Source: Silene conica (taxonomy: Eukaryota; Streptophyta; Magnoliopsida; Caryophyllales; Caryophyllaceae). Taken from it: a stretch of 64,000 nt of DNA. The stretch spans positions 56,143,181-56,207,180 of the forward strand of contig CM055315.2 in the NCBI GenBank assembly GCA_029255685.2, written 5' to 3'. Of the stretch, positions 10,761 to 20,785 are shown in pieces. The notes under the pieces were generated by a model. It was not told the DNA's origin and ran no database searches. It was given only the letters and a program-made list of their open reading frames with translations. Position numbers and translations under genes: made by a program. Positions within the stretch are counted from its first letter, which is position 1; every line of letters begins with the position of its first letter.

Positions 10761-12374
10761 CTACAACTTAGGAACACATCCAATTCCCATGGAATGAATG
10801 TCCCCTTCATGCTTATCACGTGGTAATGCTTTTGTGAGAGGATCAGCTATGTTGTCATCCGTAGCGATCTTATCAATTAAAATCTCCTTTTGCTCCACGT
10901 AATCTCTGATTAGATGAGCTTTCCGTTGTACATTCCTAGCCTTGTTGCTAGACTTATGCTCCTTAGCTTGGAAGATGGCACCTTTATTATCACAATAAAC
11001 GGTGATTGGGTCATTCGAACTAGGCACTACTGATAGTCCTTGTAAGAATTGACGCATCCATATTGCTTCCTTAGCTGCTTCCGAGGCGGCATAGTACTCG
11101 GACTCAGTCGTAGAATCTGCTGTAACACTCTGTTTAGAACTTTTCCAGCTGACAGCAGCGCCATTAAGAGTAAAAACGAATCCAGACTGAGATTTCGAGT
11201 CATCTCGATCCGTTTGGAAGCTAGCATCTGCGTAACCCGTGGCGCAGAGCGTCGAGTCGCCTCCATAAGTCAATCCCCAATCTTTAGTCCTCCGTAGGTA
11301 CTTAAGAATGTTTTTCACGGCCATCCAGTGTTGTTCACCTGGATGAGCTTGGAATCGACTTGTCATACTCAATGCATATGCAACGTCAGGACGTGTGCAT
11401 ATCATGGCATACATGATCGATCCTATTGCCGAAGCATAAGGAATCCGACTCATGCACTCTTTCTCTTCCAATGACTTAGCTTCTTGAGTTTTGCTCAAGT
11501 GAAGCCCAGGAGTCATAGGAAGGAACCCCTTCTTGGAGTTCGTCATGCTGAATCTCTCCAGAATCTTATCTATATAAGACTCCTGACTGAGAGACAACAT
11601 CCGTCGTGATCTATCCCTGTAGATACGGATGCCCAAAATTCTTTGTGCCTCTCCCAGATCTTTCATCTGGAAATGGTTTTTCAACCATGCTTTAACCGAA
11701 GATAAGAGAGGTATGTCATTCCCAATCAAGAGTATGTCATCGACATACAGTACTAGGAATACAATCTTGCTCCCACTTGACTTGATATAGAGACATGGTT
11801 CCTCGACTGATCGAATGAACCCATTCTCTTTTATCACTTGGTCGAAGCGATGATTCCAACTCCGCGATGCTTGCTTAAGTCCATAGATGGAACGCTTAAG
11901 CTTGCAAACTTTCTTAGAATGTGCTGGATCGATAAAACCCTCGTGTTGTACCATGTACAACTCTTCCTCCAAATAACCGTTTAAGAAGGCGGTTTTAACG
12001 TCCATTTGCCATATTTCATAATCATGAAATGCGGCGATCGCTAAGATAATCCGAATGGAACGTAGCATGACTACGGGTGCAAAGATCTCATCATAGTGCA
12101 AGCCTGGCACTTGAGTGAAACCTTTAGCAACTAGTCTAGCCTTGTGGATATCTTGTTGTCCTTCCACGGCATGCTTTATCTTGTAAAGCCATTTGCATTG
12201 AAGGGGACGTACCTTTGCAGGTAGGTCCACAAGATCCCACACGTTGTTCTCATACATGGAGTCCATCTCGGATTGCATGGCTTCTAGCCATAGCTTTGAG
12301 TCAGAACTGGTCATGGCACCTTTATAGGTTGAGTCAGAAATTAGTCCCTCTAGGAGTAAGACGTCATCTGTATC
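10761..12374 (-). CDS. Angela-type copia pol: reverse transcriptase and RNase H
   Basis: About 537 residues. RT motifs in order: KARLVAKGFTQ (about residue 78), WQMDVKTAFLNG (about 122), YGLKQASRSW, and catalytic YVDDILLIGND (about 210). RNase H follows with GYADASFQTDRDDSKSQSG and TTESEYYAASEAAKEA, and the ADPLTKALP end motif. The frame starts at the edge of CACTA-2; the integrase side lies beyond 15444. Fossil polyprotein segment. Confidence 0.93.
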   Translation of the reverse strand, partial: DTDDVLLLEGLISDSTYKGAMTSSDSKLWLEAMQSEMDSMYENNVWDLVDLPAKVRPLQCKWLYKIKHAVEGQQDIHKARLVAKGFTQVPGLHYDEIFAPVVMLRSIRIILAIAAFHDYEIWQMDVKTAFLNGYLEEELYMVQHEGFIDPAHSKKVCKLKRSIYGLKQASRSWNHRFDQVIKENGFIRSVEEPCLYIKSSGSKIVFLVLYVDDILLIGNDIPLLSSVKAWLKNHFQMKDLGEAQRILGIRIYRDRSRRMLSLSQESYIDKILERFSMTNSKKGFLPMTPGLHLSKTQEAKSLEEKECMSRIPYASAIGSIMYAMICTRPDVAYALSMTSRFQAHPGEQHWMAVKNILKYLRRTKDWGLTYGGDSTLCATGYADASFQTDRDDSKSQSGFVFTLNGAAVSWKSSKQSVTADSTTESEYYAASEAAKEAIWMRQFLQGLSVVPSSNDPITVYCDNKGAIFQAKEHKSSNKARNVQRKAHLIRDYVEQKEILIDKIATDDNIADPLTKALPRDKHEGDIHSMGIGCVPKL

Positions 12375-12686
12375 CACAACTACAATTAAGCACTTGGGCC
12401 ACGACTAAATTCGTGGCGCAAGTACTAATTTCCCGTGGCTAAAGCTCTTTGTCACGGAAATACCTTCCGTGGCCCAAGTGGCCGTGGCTAACTGATAGCC
12501 ACGGGAAAAACAAGAACGTGGCTAAAATTATATTTTTAGCCACAGATTCTCACGTGGCTAATAATTCCCGTGACCAAAAATTAATTCTCGTGGCCAAAAT
12601 TATTCCCGTGACAAACAAAAAAAAAATAAACAAAATGTAATATATTATTTTTTTACTTATAATGAAAATATTTTCACATATGGAAT

Positions 12687-12886
12687 CCTTTTTTTTGGTC
12701 TAAACCGGGGTGTCCATCGTTGTTAATCCCCTCACCGCGGGCTCTCTCACTCACCGCGGGCTCTCTCACGAAGAGCTAAACGGCTTGCCAAAGAGTTGCT
12801 CCATTCCCATGGGTAGGAATCGAACACCTGACCACAGGGTTAAGCGATGAGGTGAGCAACCACCACGCTACCAAACACATTTGATT
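12687..12886 (-). mobile_element. tRNA-derived SINE inside CACTA-2
   Basis: On the minus strand the element begins near TGGTAGCGTGGTGGTTGC (box A-like), has a box B-like GTGTTCGATTCC and ends in an A run (T run at about 12689-12696 on plus). It is flanked by an 11-bp TSD ACATATGGAAT at 12676-12686 and 12887-12897. The GC-rich body contains a short tandem duplication (CACCGCGGGCTCTCTCAC). It may have been carried in when CACTA-2 inserted. Confidence 0.8.
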
Positions 12887-12897
12887 ACATATGGAAT

Positions 12898-14280
12898 TTT
12901 GTCAAGATTTAATCTTTGCTTGGTTAGTTATCTCAACTCGTTACTTACAATCACAAGTCATTCACTTTTGCGAATCGTATATCCTCCCCAGGAGGTCACT
13001 CATCCCATGACTACTTTCACTTGAGCATGCTTAACTTTGGAGTTCTTATGATGAGCTACCGAAAATTAAACTTAAGTTTGTTGATATAGTTAACACTTTG
13101 AAACCTTTTTAAATTATATTCTTTTTTTTCTAAATTACCTTCACTATTATTTTTGCGAAAAAATATTAAATGATTTACATATTTTTGCGAAAAAAATATT
13201 ATTTTTCTCAAATTACTCGAGTTTTCAATGTTGACCTCCCGACTAATGATGCTCGGGTCATTTTTTGCCCGAGTCAACAAAACCATTTTCTCCAAATCAC
13301 ATTTTCCTTATATTTTTTTCCCTAATACATTTTTTTTTTATTTTTTTTTTCATTTGTCGGCATTTTTATTTTATTTTTCTTTTATCCATTTTTTCATATA
13401 TTTTTCCACACAAATACTATTTGTAAGATCGTCGTATTTGTAACGAAAAAAAAGTTTAATCACTTTTTACTAAGTAATGATCACTTTTGAATAATGATTA
13501 CATATGGGTATCAATGACCGAGTTTTATTACTAAAATAAATGACCAAGACATTATTAACTCGAAAATAATCAGTTTTTGCCAAAAAACACAGAAAATATC
13601 GTTTAAATTTTTGTTTTCTCTAAATTGATTTCTTTTCATTATTCTTGATATTTCTTTTTGTCAACAAATCACATTATTTACACATGTAAATTTATTATTT
13701 TAATTTCCATTTTACTTTTCGGTGTGTTACGCTCATTTTCAATAATTAAAATGTTTTTCTATATTACAGCACTTAGCATTTCCTTAAGATGTTTATCCCT
13801 TAGAGGATATATACTTTGTAAGAACTCTCTTGTATCGTCTTTTCGGATTATATAAGAGATCTAACCTTCTTGCAAAAAAAAAATGTTTTTCTATATTGAT
13901 TTTTTATATCGGTTATTTTATCAATATGGTTTTTTTCTATTTTATTCAATGATTTGTTGGAAATCATTTTGAATTTAATTTTTTAGACTAATTTTTTTTT
14001 AATCATATTTTAAATCTAATTGTCTTTTCTTTTTTTTTTCTCCTTAAAAACTTCCCCAATTTTTTTCCAATTTAACATCTCGAATTCAAGTTCTTGTAGA
14101 AATATTTTACAAATAAAGTTTTAAATCAATTTTCTAATGAAAAGCTTATTTAACAATATATTAGTTTCAGACTTCTCAATGATAGGTGTTAATAAGTTAA
14201 TTATTTAATTGGACATACTTTCTCTTTAAATGTGATGCGGTCTCTAAATAATGTTATTCAATATTATAAATTTAACAAAA
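12898..14280. other. AT-rich interior of CACTA-2 without genes
   Basis: Long T-rich and A-rich stretches, no coding frame of note, no recognised domain. Confidence 0.6.
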
Positions 14281-14299
14281 AAAGAATTATTAATATATA

Positions 14300-15440
14300 T
14301 TTGCCATGGGTGTGACATTGTTCGTGACAAAAATGATTATTAGCCACGACTATAACCTAAATTGTGGCGCAATTGACTTTTTGCCACAGGAAAAATTTTC
14401 CCGTGGCATAAAATTTTTCTAAAATAGTGAATAAAATTTTTCCCGTGGGTAAACAAAATTTAGCCATGAATTATAAATTCACGTGGCATAAATCGTAGCG
14501 CAAGTGTCAAATTGTTGTAGTGTTTTTTGTCGGGCTTGTTGCGCAATTTAATAAATTGAGTAACTGGGTAAGTAGCTTTGAAATTACAAAATTGTCAATA
14601 CATAATTAAACGTATACTTAAAGTAAAGCAGCATTCAACGAAAATAAAGCAAAATAAATTGTTAAACAACAATCATTTATTCATATAATCATATTCATTT
14701 TCAAGTCAGCAGCGTTAATAAGAATAATCATAATAAATTGCACAAATTCTCACTAGTGACAAACTAAATCCAATAATAAGAATAATCATAATAAGACGAT
14801 CATTTACGTCAATAGTGAAGAACATTAAGTACAAATATTGTTCACATCTCGCAATAATACGGCGCAATCATCTTGATGTCACAGTACACACCATGTTGCA
14901 CTAATAATTTTGTACTATTATTTGTTATCATATCAAAAATATTAGTCACGGTAAAAATCCAGTGCGTAGCTAAGAGCAATAATTGGTCACGGGTAATTTA
15001 CTTGTGACAATAAATCACAATTAGCCACGGTAAGAATTCAGTGTGTGGCTAAGAGCAATATAGTCACAGATAATTTAGCTGTGACAATAAATCATAATTA
15101 GCCACGTTAATAATTCAGTGTGGCTAAGCACACTAATTAGTCACGGTTAACTTACATTACATGTGAAAATAAATCATAATTAGCCACGACATTGTGGCTA
15201 AAAATAATTATTAGCCACGTTCGTGACTTGATGCGTGACTAAACGCATTTGTTAGCCACGATCATGGCTTAATTCGTGACTAAAAACAATTATTTGTCAC
15301 GGATATATTTTCCCGTGACATAAATTTTTTTACCAATTAATTTTGAAAAAAGGGGACTTTTTTCCCGTGACTAAGCAAATTTAGGTCACGAATTATGAAT
15401 TCCCGTGACATAAATCGTGGCGCAAGTGTCATTTTGTTGT
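14300..15440. repeat. Right subterminal repeats of CACTA-2 with an internal duplicate terminus
   Basis: Units such as TTAGCCACGG, TGTGACAATAAATCA and ATTCAGTGTGTGGCTAA recur about every 60-70 bp at 14930-15300. An internal copy of the terminus (GCAAGTGTCAAATTGTTGTAGTG, trimmed here as GTGTC..TTGTTGTAGTG) ends at 14522, almost matching the true right end at 15444. This suggests two related elements fused, or a duplicated end. Confidence 0.6.
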
Positions 15441-15444
15441 AGTG

Positions 15445-16989
15445 ATCGTGTTCCTCGACCATACCAATGTATCTGTCCGGTGGAATAGAGACTCTTCCCG
15501 ACCTCCTAGGTTCCTCAGGAATATCTACCGCAGCCTCGGTTGAAGGAACTGTTTCCTCCAATGGTTGCTCGGCAGTTGGTTCTTGAACCTCCGATAACTC
15601 GAAGGTTCTATTACTCGACTTGTTCTCGAGAAATTCTTTCTCTAAGAACGTCGCACTAGCCGCAACAAAAACACGTTGTTCAGTTGGCGAGTAGAAGTAA
15701 TGACCAAAAGTTCCCTTTGGATAACCTATAAAGTATGTCTTGACCGATCGCGGGCCGAGCTTATCCTCGTGTCTCCACTTGACATAAGCCTCGCAGCCCC
15801 AAACCCGAATAAAGGACAAGTTAGGGACCGTTCCCTTCCATAATTCGTACGGAGTCTTGTCTACAGCTTTAGACGGACTTCGGTTAAGTATTAGAGCGGC
15901 CGACAAAAGAGCATAGCCCCACAATGAATCAGGCACGACGGTGTGACTCATCATGGATCGAACCATATCGAGTAGAGTTCGATTTCTCCGTTCGGACACA
16001 CCATTTAATTGTGGTGTTCCAGGTGGAGTCAACTGTAGCACGATGCCACAGTCTTTAAGGTGTTGATCAAACTCGTGTGAAAGATACTCACCACCACGAT
16101 CCGAACGTAGTGCTTTAATCTTTCTACCCAGCTGGTTTTGTACCCGATTCTGGTATTCTTTGAACTTGTCAAAGGATTCACTTTTATGTTTCATCAAGTA
16201 GACATAGCCATATCTACTCAAATCATCCGTGAAAGTGATGAAATACCTATAGCCCTCTCGTGCGTTGATCGACATAGGGCCACATATGTCCGTATGTATG
16301 AGTCCTATTAGGTCGGCAGCGCGCATTCCAACACCTTTGAAGGAAATACGAGTCATTTTGCCGATGAGACATGATTCACACGTGCCATATGATTCGAAAT
16401 CAAAGGGCGATATAGCTCCATTCTGTATGAGCTGTTTTACGCGTTTCTCATTTATATGTCCCATACGACAATGCCATAAGTAAGTTTGATCTTTGTCACC
16501 TACCTTTAATCTTTTATTATTCACATGTAATATCTCGGTAGTTTGATCTAAAACATAAATTCCATTCATGGAAACTGCCTTGCCATAAATCATATTGTGT
16601 AAGGAGAAAATACAGCTATTATTCTCTATTACAAATGAAAAGCCGAATTTGTCAAGCGCAGAAACTGAAATAATGTTTTTGGACAAACTAGGAACATAAT
16701 AACAGTTATATAAAAATAACTCGAATCCACTTGGAAGCTGGATCACGTATGTTCCCTTCGAGACTGCAGCAACACGTGCTCCATTCCCGACACGCAGGTC
16801 CACCTCACCCTTGATTAGGGGTTCTTGGTTTCGGAGTCCCTGCACATGATTACATAGATGAGAACCACAACCAGTATCAAGTACCCAAGTTCCGCAACTT
16901 GCGTGGTTAATCTCAATCATGTGAATAAAAGAAGAAGAAGACATACCAACAGGAGTAACGCGGCCTGCCTTAATGTCCTCGCGATACAC
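15445..16989 (-). CDS. Angela-type copia pol: protease end, GAG-pre-integrase and integrase
   Basis: The aspartic protease motif DTGCGSHLCN stands near residue 38. The integrase zinc-binding region follows (WHCRMGH and CESCLIGK), then the core with IHTDICGPM, RSDRGGEYLSHEF and TPPGTPQLNGVSERRN. The last part is the variable linker (EEPRRSGRVSIPPDRY). CACTA-2 cuts the frame at 15444. Fossil polyprotein segment, otherwise well preserved. Confidence 0.93.
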
Positions 16990-17004
16990 GGGGCATGAGC
17001 GCCT

Positions 17005-17868
17005 CTAATGCCCAGTCTTGTGGCAATGGTGACATTCCATGCTAGTATCCTTGCTCTTAGTCTTGCCCTGTGAGTTGCTCGACTCACCTGGCCCACTCTT
17101 AGTAAATCCTGGTTTCTTGAACCTGGGCTTACCTACTGCTAGGTCGCCCTGAGCTTTAGCCTTCCCTTTACCCTTTCCCTTACTGGCGATCATGAGAACA
17201 TCCTGCTTCATGCTCCCACTTAACTTTAGATCCTTCTCAGTCTGTACGAGAAGGGAGTGGAGCTCATGAGGAGTCTTCTTCATGTCATTCATGTAATAGT
17301 TGGCCCTAAAGAGGGCGAACCCATCATGAAGTGAATGAAGCATTCGATCAACGATTATGTTCTCACTGATCTTGCAGTTTAGGGCCTCCAGTTTCTCGAT
17401 ATTCTCAATCATGTGAAGAATATGTGGGCTAACAGCTTGGCCCTTCTGGAGTTTCGCCTCAAAGAAGCGACAGGTATGCTCATAAGAAACGATTCTCGGA
17501 GCCTTGGAGAATTCGTTAGTGAGCGTGGTGAAAATCTTGTTTGCACCATGGGTTATGAAGCGTCTTTGCAAATTGGATTCCATTGCATAGATGAGTACGT
17601 TCTTTATCGCACCCGCTTCCATGACGAAGTCGCTATGAGCGCGAACTTCGTTAGCTCTAGCTCCAGTTCCTGGGTGTGGCGGAATGGGCTCAGTTAAGTA
17701 CTTGAGCTTTCCGTCAGCAATGGCAGCATTCCGTAGTGCTGCCTCCAAGTCAGAGAAGTTTGACCCATCATTCCTCAGTCTAGTGGACTGATTCATGGAG
17801 TCCATGAAGGCCTTTAGCCAGGATTCACGTGCTAGCTTGGCACTTGGCATTGGGTCTTCACCAGCCAT
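17005..17868 (-). CDS. Angela-type copia gag (UBN2-like) with zinc knuckle start
   Basis: 287 residues starting MAGEDPMPSAKLARESWLKA. The body is the copia gag capsid region (FFEAKLQKGQAVSPHIL, IIVDRMLHSLHDGF). A basic K/G-rich linker leads to the zinc knuckle beginning CHHCHKTGH at the C-terminal end. Gag forms the virus-like particle in this family. It is followed on the same strand by the pol frame at 16989. Confidence 0.93.
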   Translation of the reverse strand: MAGEDPMPSAKLARESWLKAFMDSMNQSTRLRNDGSNFSDLEAALRNAAIADGKLKYLTEPIPPHPGTGARANEVRAHSDFVMEAGAIKNVLIYAMESNLQRRFITHGANKIFTTLTNEFSKAPRIVSYEHTCRFFEAKLQKGQAVSPHILHMIENIEKLEALNCKISENIIVDRMLHSLHDGFALFRANYYMNDMKKTPHELHSLLVQTEKDLKLSGSMKQDVLMIASKGKGKGKAKAQGDLAVGKPRFKKPGFTKSGPGESSNSQGKTKSKDTSMECHHCHKTGH

Positions 17869-19690
17869 TTTAGTTATACAGCAGTTTTAATGAACGTGTT
17901 CTACACTGAAAAGAAGATAAAACAAAACCATATAAGCAACTTATTGTTGTGATTTAAGTCTATATTAAATTGAATTTAAACTCGTAGACTTATGCATTTA
18001 TATAATTGATCTCCCTCAAGAATTATATAAATGATCCCAAGACTCAATTTCCGTATATTGATAAGCCCACAGTTTGGCTAATTCCACCGTTGGAACTCTT
18101 GGTCGATAGATTTCTGTATATCCTATCTATTAGTCCATCTCAGTCACTAGATAGTATCGAGTGACCATGATGTTGAGATAAAATAAATCATCTGTTCCCA
18201 CTTACCCGACGTAGAAGGGGTAATATTATGCCTACCGACGAAGAAGGGATTCATGGGAGGCTGATTTATAAAGACTAGTCTCAATTTTTGGTTATACGAG
18301 GAAGACCCCATCAACTTTTATTTATTCATATTAAGTGAACTAATATCTAGCATATGCGTGAATGAATTAAATAAAGTGATGGCTTTGCAATTGACATGTG
18401 ACATCTGTATTGTCACAGAAAACTAACGCGTAACCTCTACATGAGTCAGTTTTCAGGCATGATATAGGTGGTTTGGTTTTAGGCGGAATATGATGCAAGC
18501 TATTATCGATGAATGCATCAAAAATTAAATGCAATAAACGTAAATAAAAAGTCCTAGTGTGGCCTATCCTACCAAAATAAACATAAAACAACTTGGAATC
18601 CACCGTTGGACCCTAGAAGCTTGTCTTGATGTTCCATCTTGGTCCTTGCAGCGGGAGTGAGCATCCGGTCTCCGTCTTGTCTTTGGTCTTCACAAAATTA
18701 CTAATTTAAATTACAAAAGTAGTCCTAGATACATTCTAATTTAAATACAAAAGTAATTACATGGCAAAAACCCAAAACGGAGATTCAAGATCTCAAGATT
18801 ACAAGCAAGACTATGTCCCATCATTACGGTGACACAATCTTTTAAGGCCACACTAAGTTACAACCGTTTTCAAAATTAAATACGTTATTGAAAACATTCA
18901 TTAGACATTCAACAAGACGATAAATAAAATGCATCAACTAAATTAAAATTCATACATGACATAATACTGTTATTATGATTAACAAATTTTTACCAAACCA
19001 CCTTTTAAGATTAAAATTATGTGACTATACCGCTTTAATCACCAATTTTAATAAACATATAATCCATTATTTTAAACTGTTTTAAAACAATATGTATCAA
19101 ACGAGGGTGAACCGATTCACTAAATAATATACTATTTCCGTATACAGTATATTATTTTAAGCCATGTGAAAATAAAACATGTTATTTTCGAAAAAAAAAA
19201 TTAAATAAAAACGAGTCTGTTACAGGGGGGAGGTCGACCGACCTAAACATGTGGTCGACCGACCTCCAGCCGAAAAACAGAAAATTTCTGCAACAGTAAA
19301 ATCGGTCGACCGACCTATCAATTAGGTCGACCGACCAACATGCAGTAAAAACGAATTTCAGAAAACGCAAAACGCTGCACTTTTTGAAATTAAAACAAGT
19401 TTTTACCTTTTAAACTTTGATTAAAACAAGTAAATCAAAATTAACATCAACAAGGGTTCACATATTGTCAAGAATATCGATTAATTAAAAATATGTAAAT
19501 AGGAATCGAAAATCAAGATCGAAAACTCACAAAGGAAACTGTTTTAAAAAAAAAAAACAGAAAACTCACACAGGGGCGGTCGACCGACCGCTATAACTGG
19601 TCGACCGACCGACACGGCGACAGAAACGAGATTTTTCAAAAACTTTTAAATAAACTTATGAAAAACACAAAAGTAAAATTTTCATTGCCT
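17869..19690 (-). promoter_or_regulatory. Long 5' leader of the Angela-type element
   Basis: About 1.8 kb between the primer-binding site and the gag start, without a coding frame. In retroelements this region holds packaging and dimerisation signals (family knowledge). It contains six copies of GGTCGACCGACC (separate entry). The rest is AT-rich with nothing else recognised. Confidence 0.6.
19232..19611. repeat. Three pairs of the 12-mer GGTCGACCGACC, each pair with 21-bp pitch
   Basis: Copies start at 19232 and 19253, 19304 and 19325, 19579 and 19600: exactly 21 bp within each pair, separated by 9-bp spacers that differ in sequence (TAAACATGT, TATCAATTA, GCTATAACT). The first 8 bases GGTCGACC form a perfect palindrome. 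The surroundings are AT-rich and unlike each other, so the 12-mers stand out as conserved. Confidence 0.9.
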
Positions 19691-19705
19691 GGCTCTGATA
19701 CCACT
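19691..19705 (-). promoter_or_regulatory. Primer-binding site of the Angela-type element
   Basis: Element-sense TGGTATCAGAGCC follows the 5' LTR after two bases. It is complementary to the 3' end of initiator methionine tRNA, the usual primer of plant copia elements, and fixes the minus-strand orientation. Confidence 0.9.
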
Positions 19706-20703
19706 TGTGGGGAATATAGCATGTATTCGCCCCAAACTTGCAGGATTATAATGAAACATACAATTGTGATTATAGTCATAAGTTAATAAAAGCATGAAAA
19801 GAAATACAACCTTTAGTCCTTGTGCGAAAGGCCTAAGAACAGGAATTAACACAAATTCCCTCCTATAACTTGCACCCAAGACTTAGAATGAGACGTGGCC
19901 GCGTGTGCTAGAAATCCTCTCCAACTGCCTTGCAATATTGGGAGAGCTATTAAGGTTTTAGATGTGAGATCTGAGGTTTTGGGAGAAGAATGCTCTCAAA
20001 ACCCTAATTTTCTTGAGAATTATTTAGTCAGTGCAACAACAGTGTTTTACATAAGGAGAAGTCTCCTCCTTAAATACTACACTTGGCCGAAATATTTGAA
20101 TAGGGTAAGGGTGGGCTTTCCACTCTTACCTTATTCTAATTCATGATTCGACCCATTTAGCTATAAGTTATTCGCGGGATTTTAATTATAAATCGTAACA
20201 TGTTATCAGATGTCAATACAGTCGATATATTAATAATGGTCTGACAAAATACGATATTGTATAATTACCCAAATTAATATAACTGTTTATATTAATTCGC
20301 GAATACAATATTTAATTAAATATATAACCGTTTATATTTAATTTACGAATTAAACATGTAATCCGTATTAGCTAAAATTATTTAATCCGTATTAAATAAT
20401 AATCTCAACATCTTATTGACTAATTTAATAGTTAATACCTCTGACTAACTGTTTAGTCTTATCCGGCAAAATGTGACTGTATTTTCATACCTTCACATCT
20501 CTCAAACGTGTCCTATAGGTGTGACGTATAGGGACCAGTTGATCACTGCCATCCGTATGACAATAACGTCAAACTTATCTAGCAAGCCAACCGTTATTGA
20601 TAAACGTGGATCAACTGGTAATAATACAAAAGTATGCCCTTGTTATCCTTAAAGAGATTTAATAAGTCATTGTACTTAATTGTCAAGGACACCAGCCCCA
20701 ACA
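19706..20703 (-). repeat. 5' LTR of the Angela-type element
   Basis: 998 bp, same length as 8900-9897, with about three single-base differences by eye. Double stem at 20534-20619 (arms identical to those of the other LTR). Followed by TSD ATCTT at 20704-20708. Confidence 0.95.
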
Positions 20704-20785
20704 ATCTTTCCCTTTTTGTTATCACCAAATGTGACTTTACCTTCATCAAAGGGTTTAAGGGTTTGGAATAGATTTACGTCGCCTG

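Larger units (their letters stand above)
12375..15444. mobile_element. CACTA-2: non-autonomous CACTA-like element inserted in Angela-type pol
   Basis: The right end on the minus strand reads CACTACAACAAAATGACAC; the left end reads CACAACTACAATTAAGCAC, a slightly altered version. TSD ATC is at 12372-12374 and 15445-15447. Dense subterminal repeats built on AGCCACG, TCACGGG and CCGTGGC fill 12390-12600 and 14300-15440. No transposase coding region. The interior is AT-rich and holds a SINE (12687-12886). It post-dates the very young Angela-type element. Confidence 0.85.
8900..20703 (-). mobile_element. Young Ty1/copia element, Angela/Tork type, inserted in the SIRE-type element
   Basis: Two 998-bp LTRs (8900-9897 and 19706-20703) start TG and end CA, with 5-bp TSD ATCTT at 8895-8899 and 20704-20708. 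The primer-binding site lies beside 19706, so the element runs on the minus strand. Parts: gag (17005-17868), integrase (15445-16989), RT and RNase H (10761-12374), 3' non-coding module (9898-10760). CACTA-2 splits pol. I count about three base differences between the LTRs, so the insertion is recent (likely well under a million years at commonly used plant rates). Apart from the insertion it looks nearly whole. The lineage call rests on integrase signatures such as GVSERRNRTLLDMVRSMMS. Confidence 0.95.
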
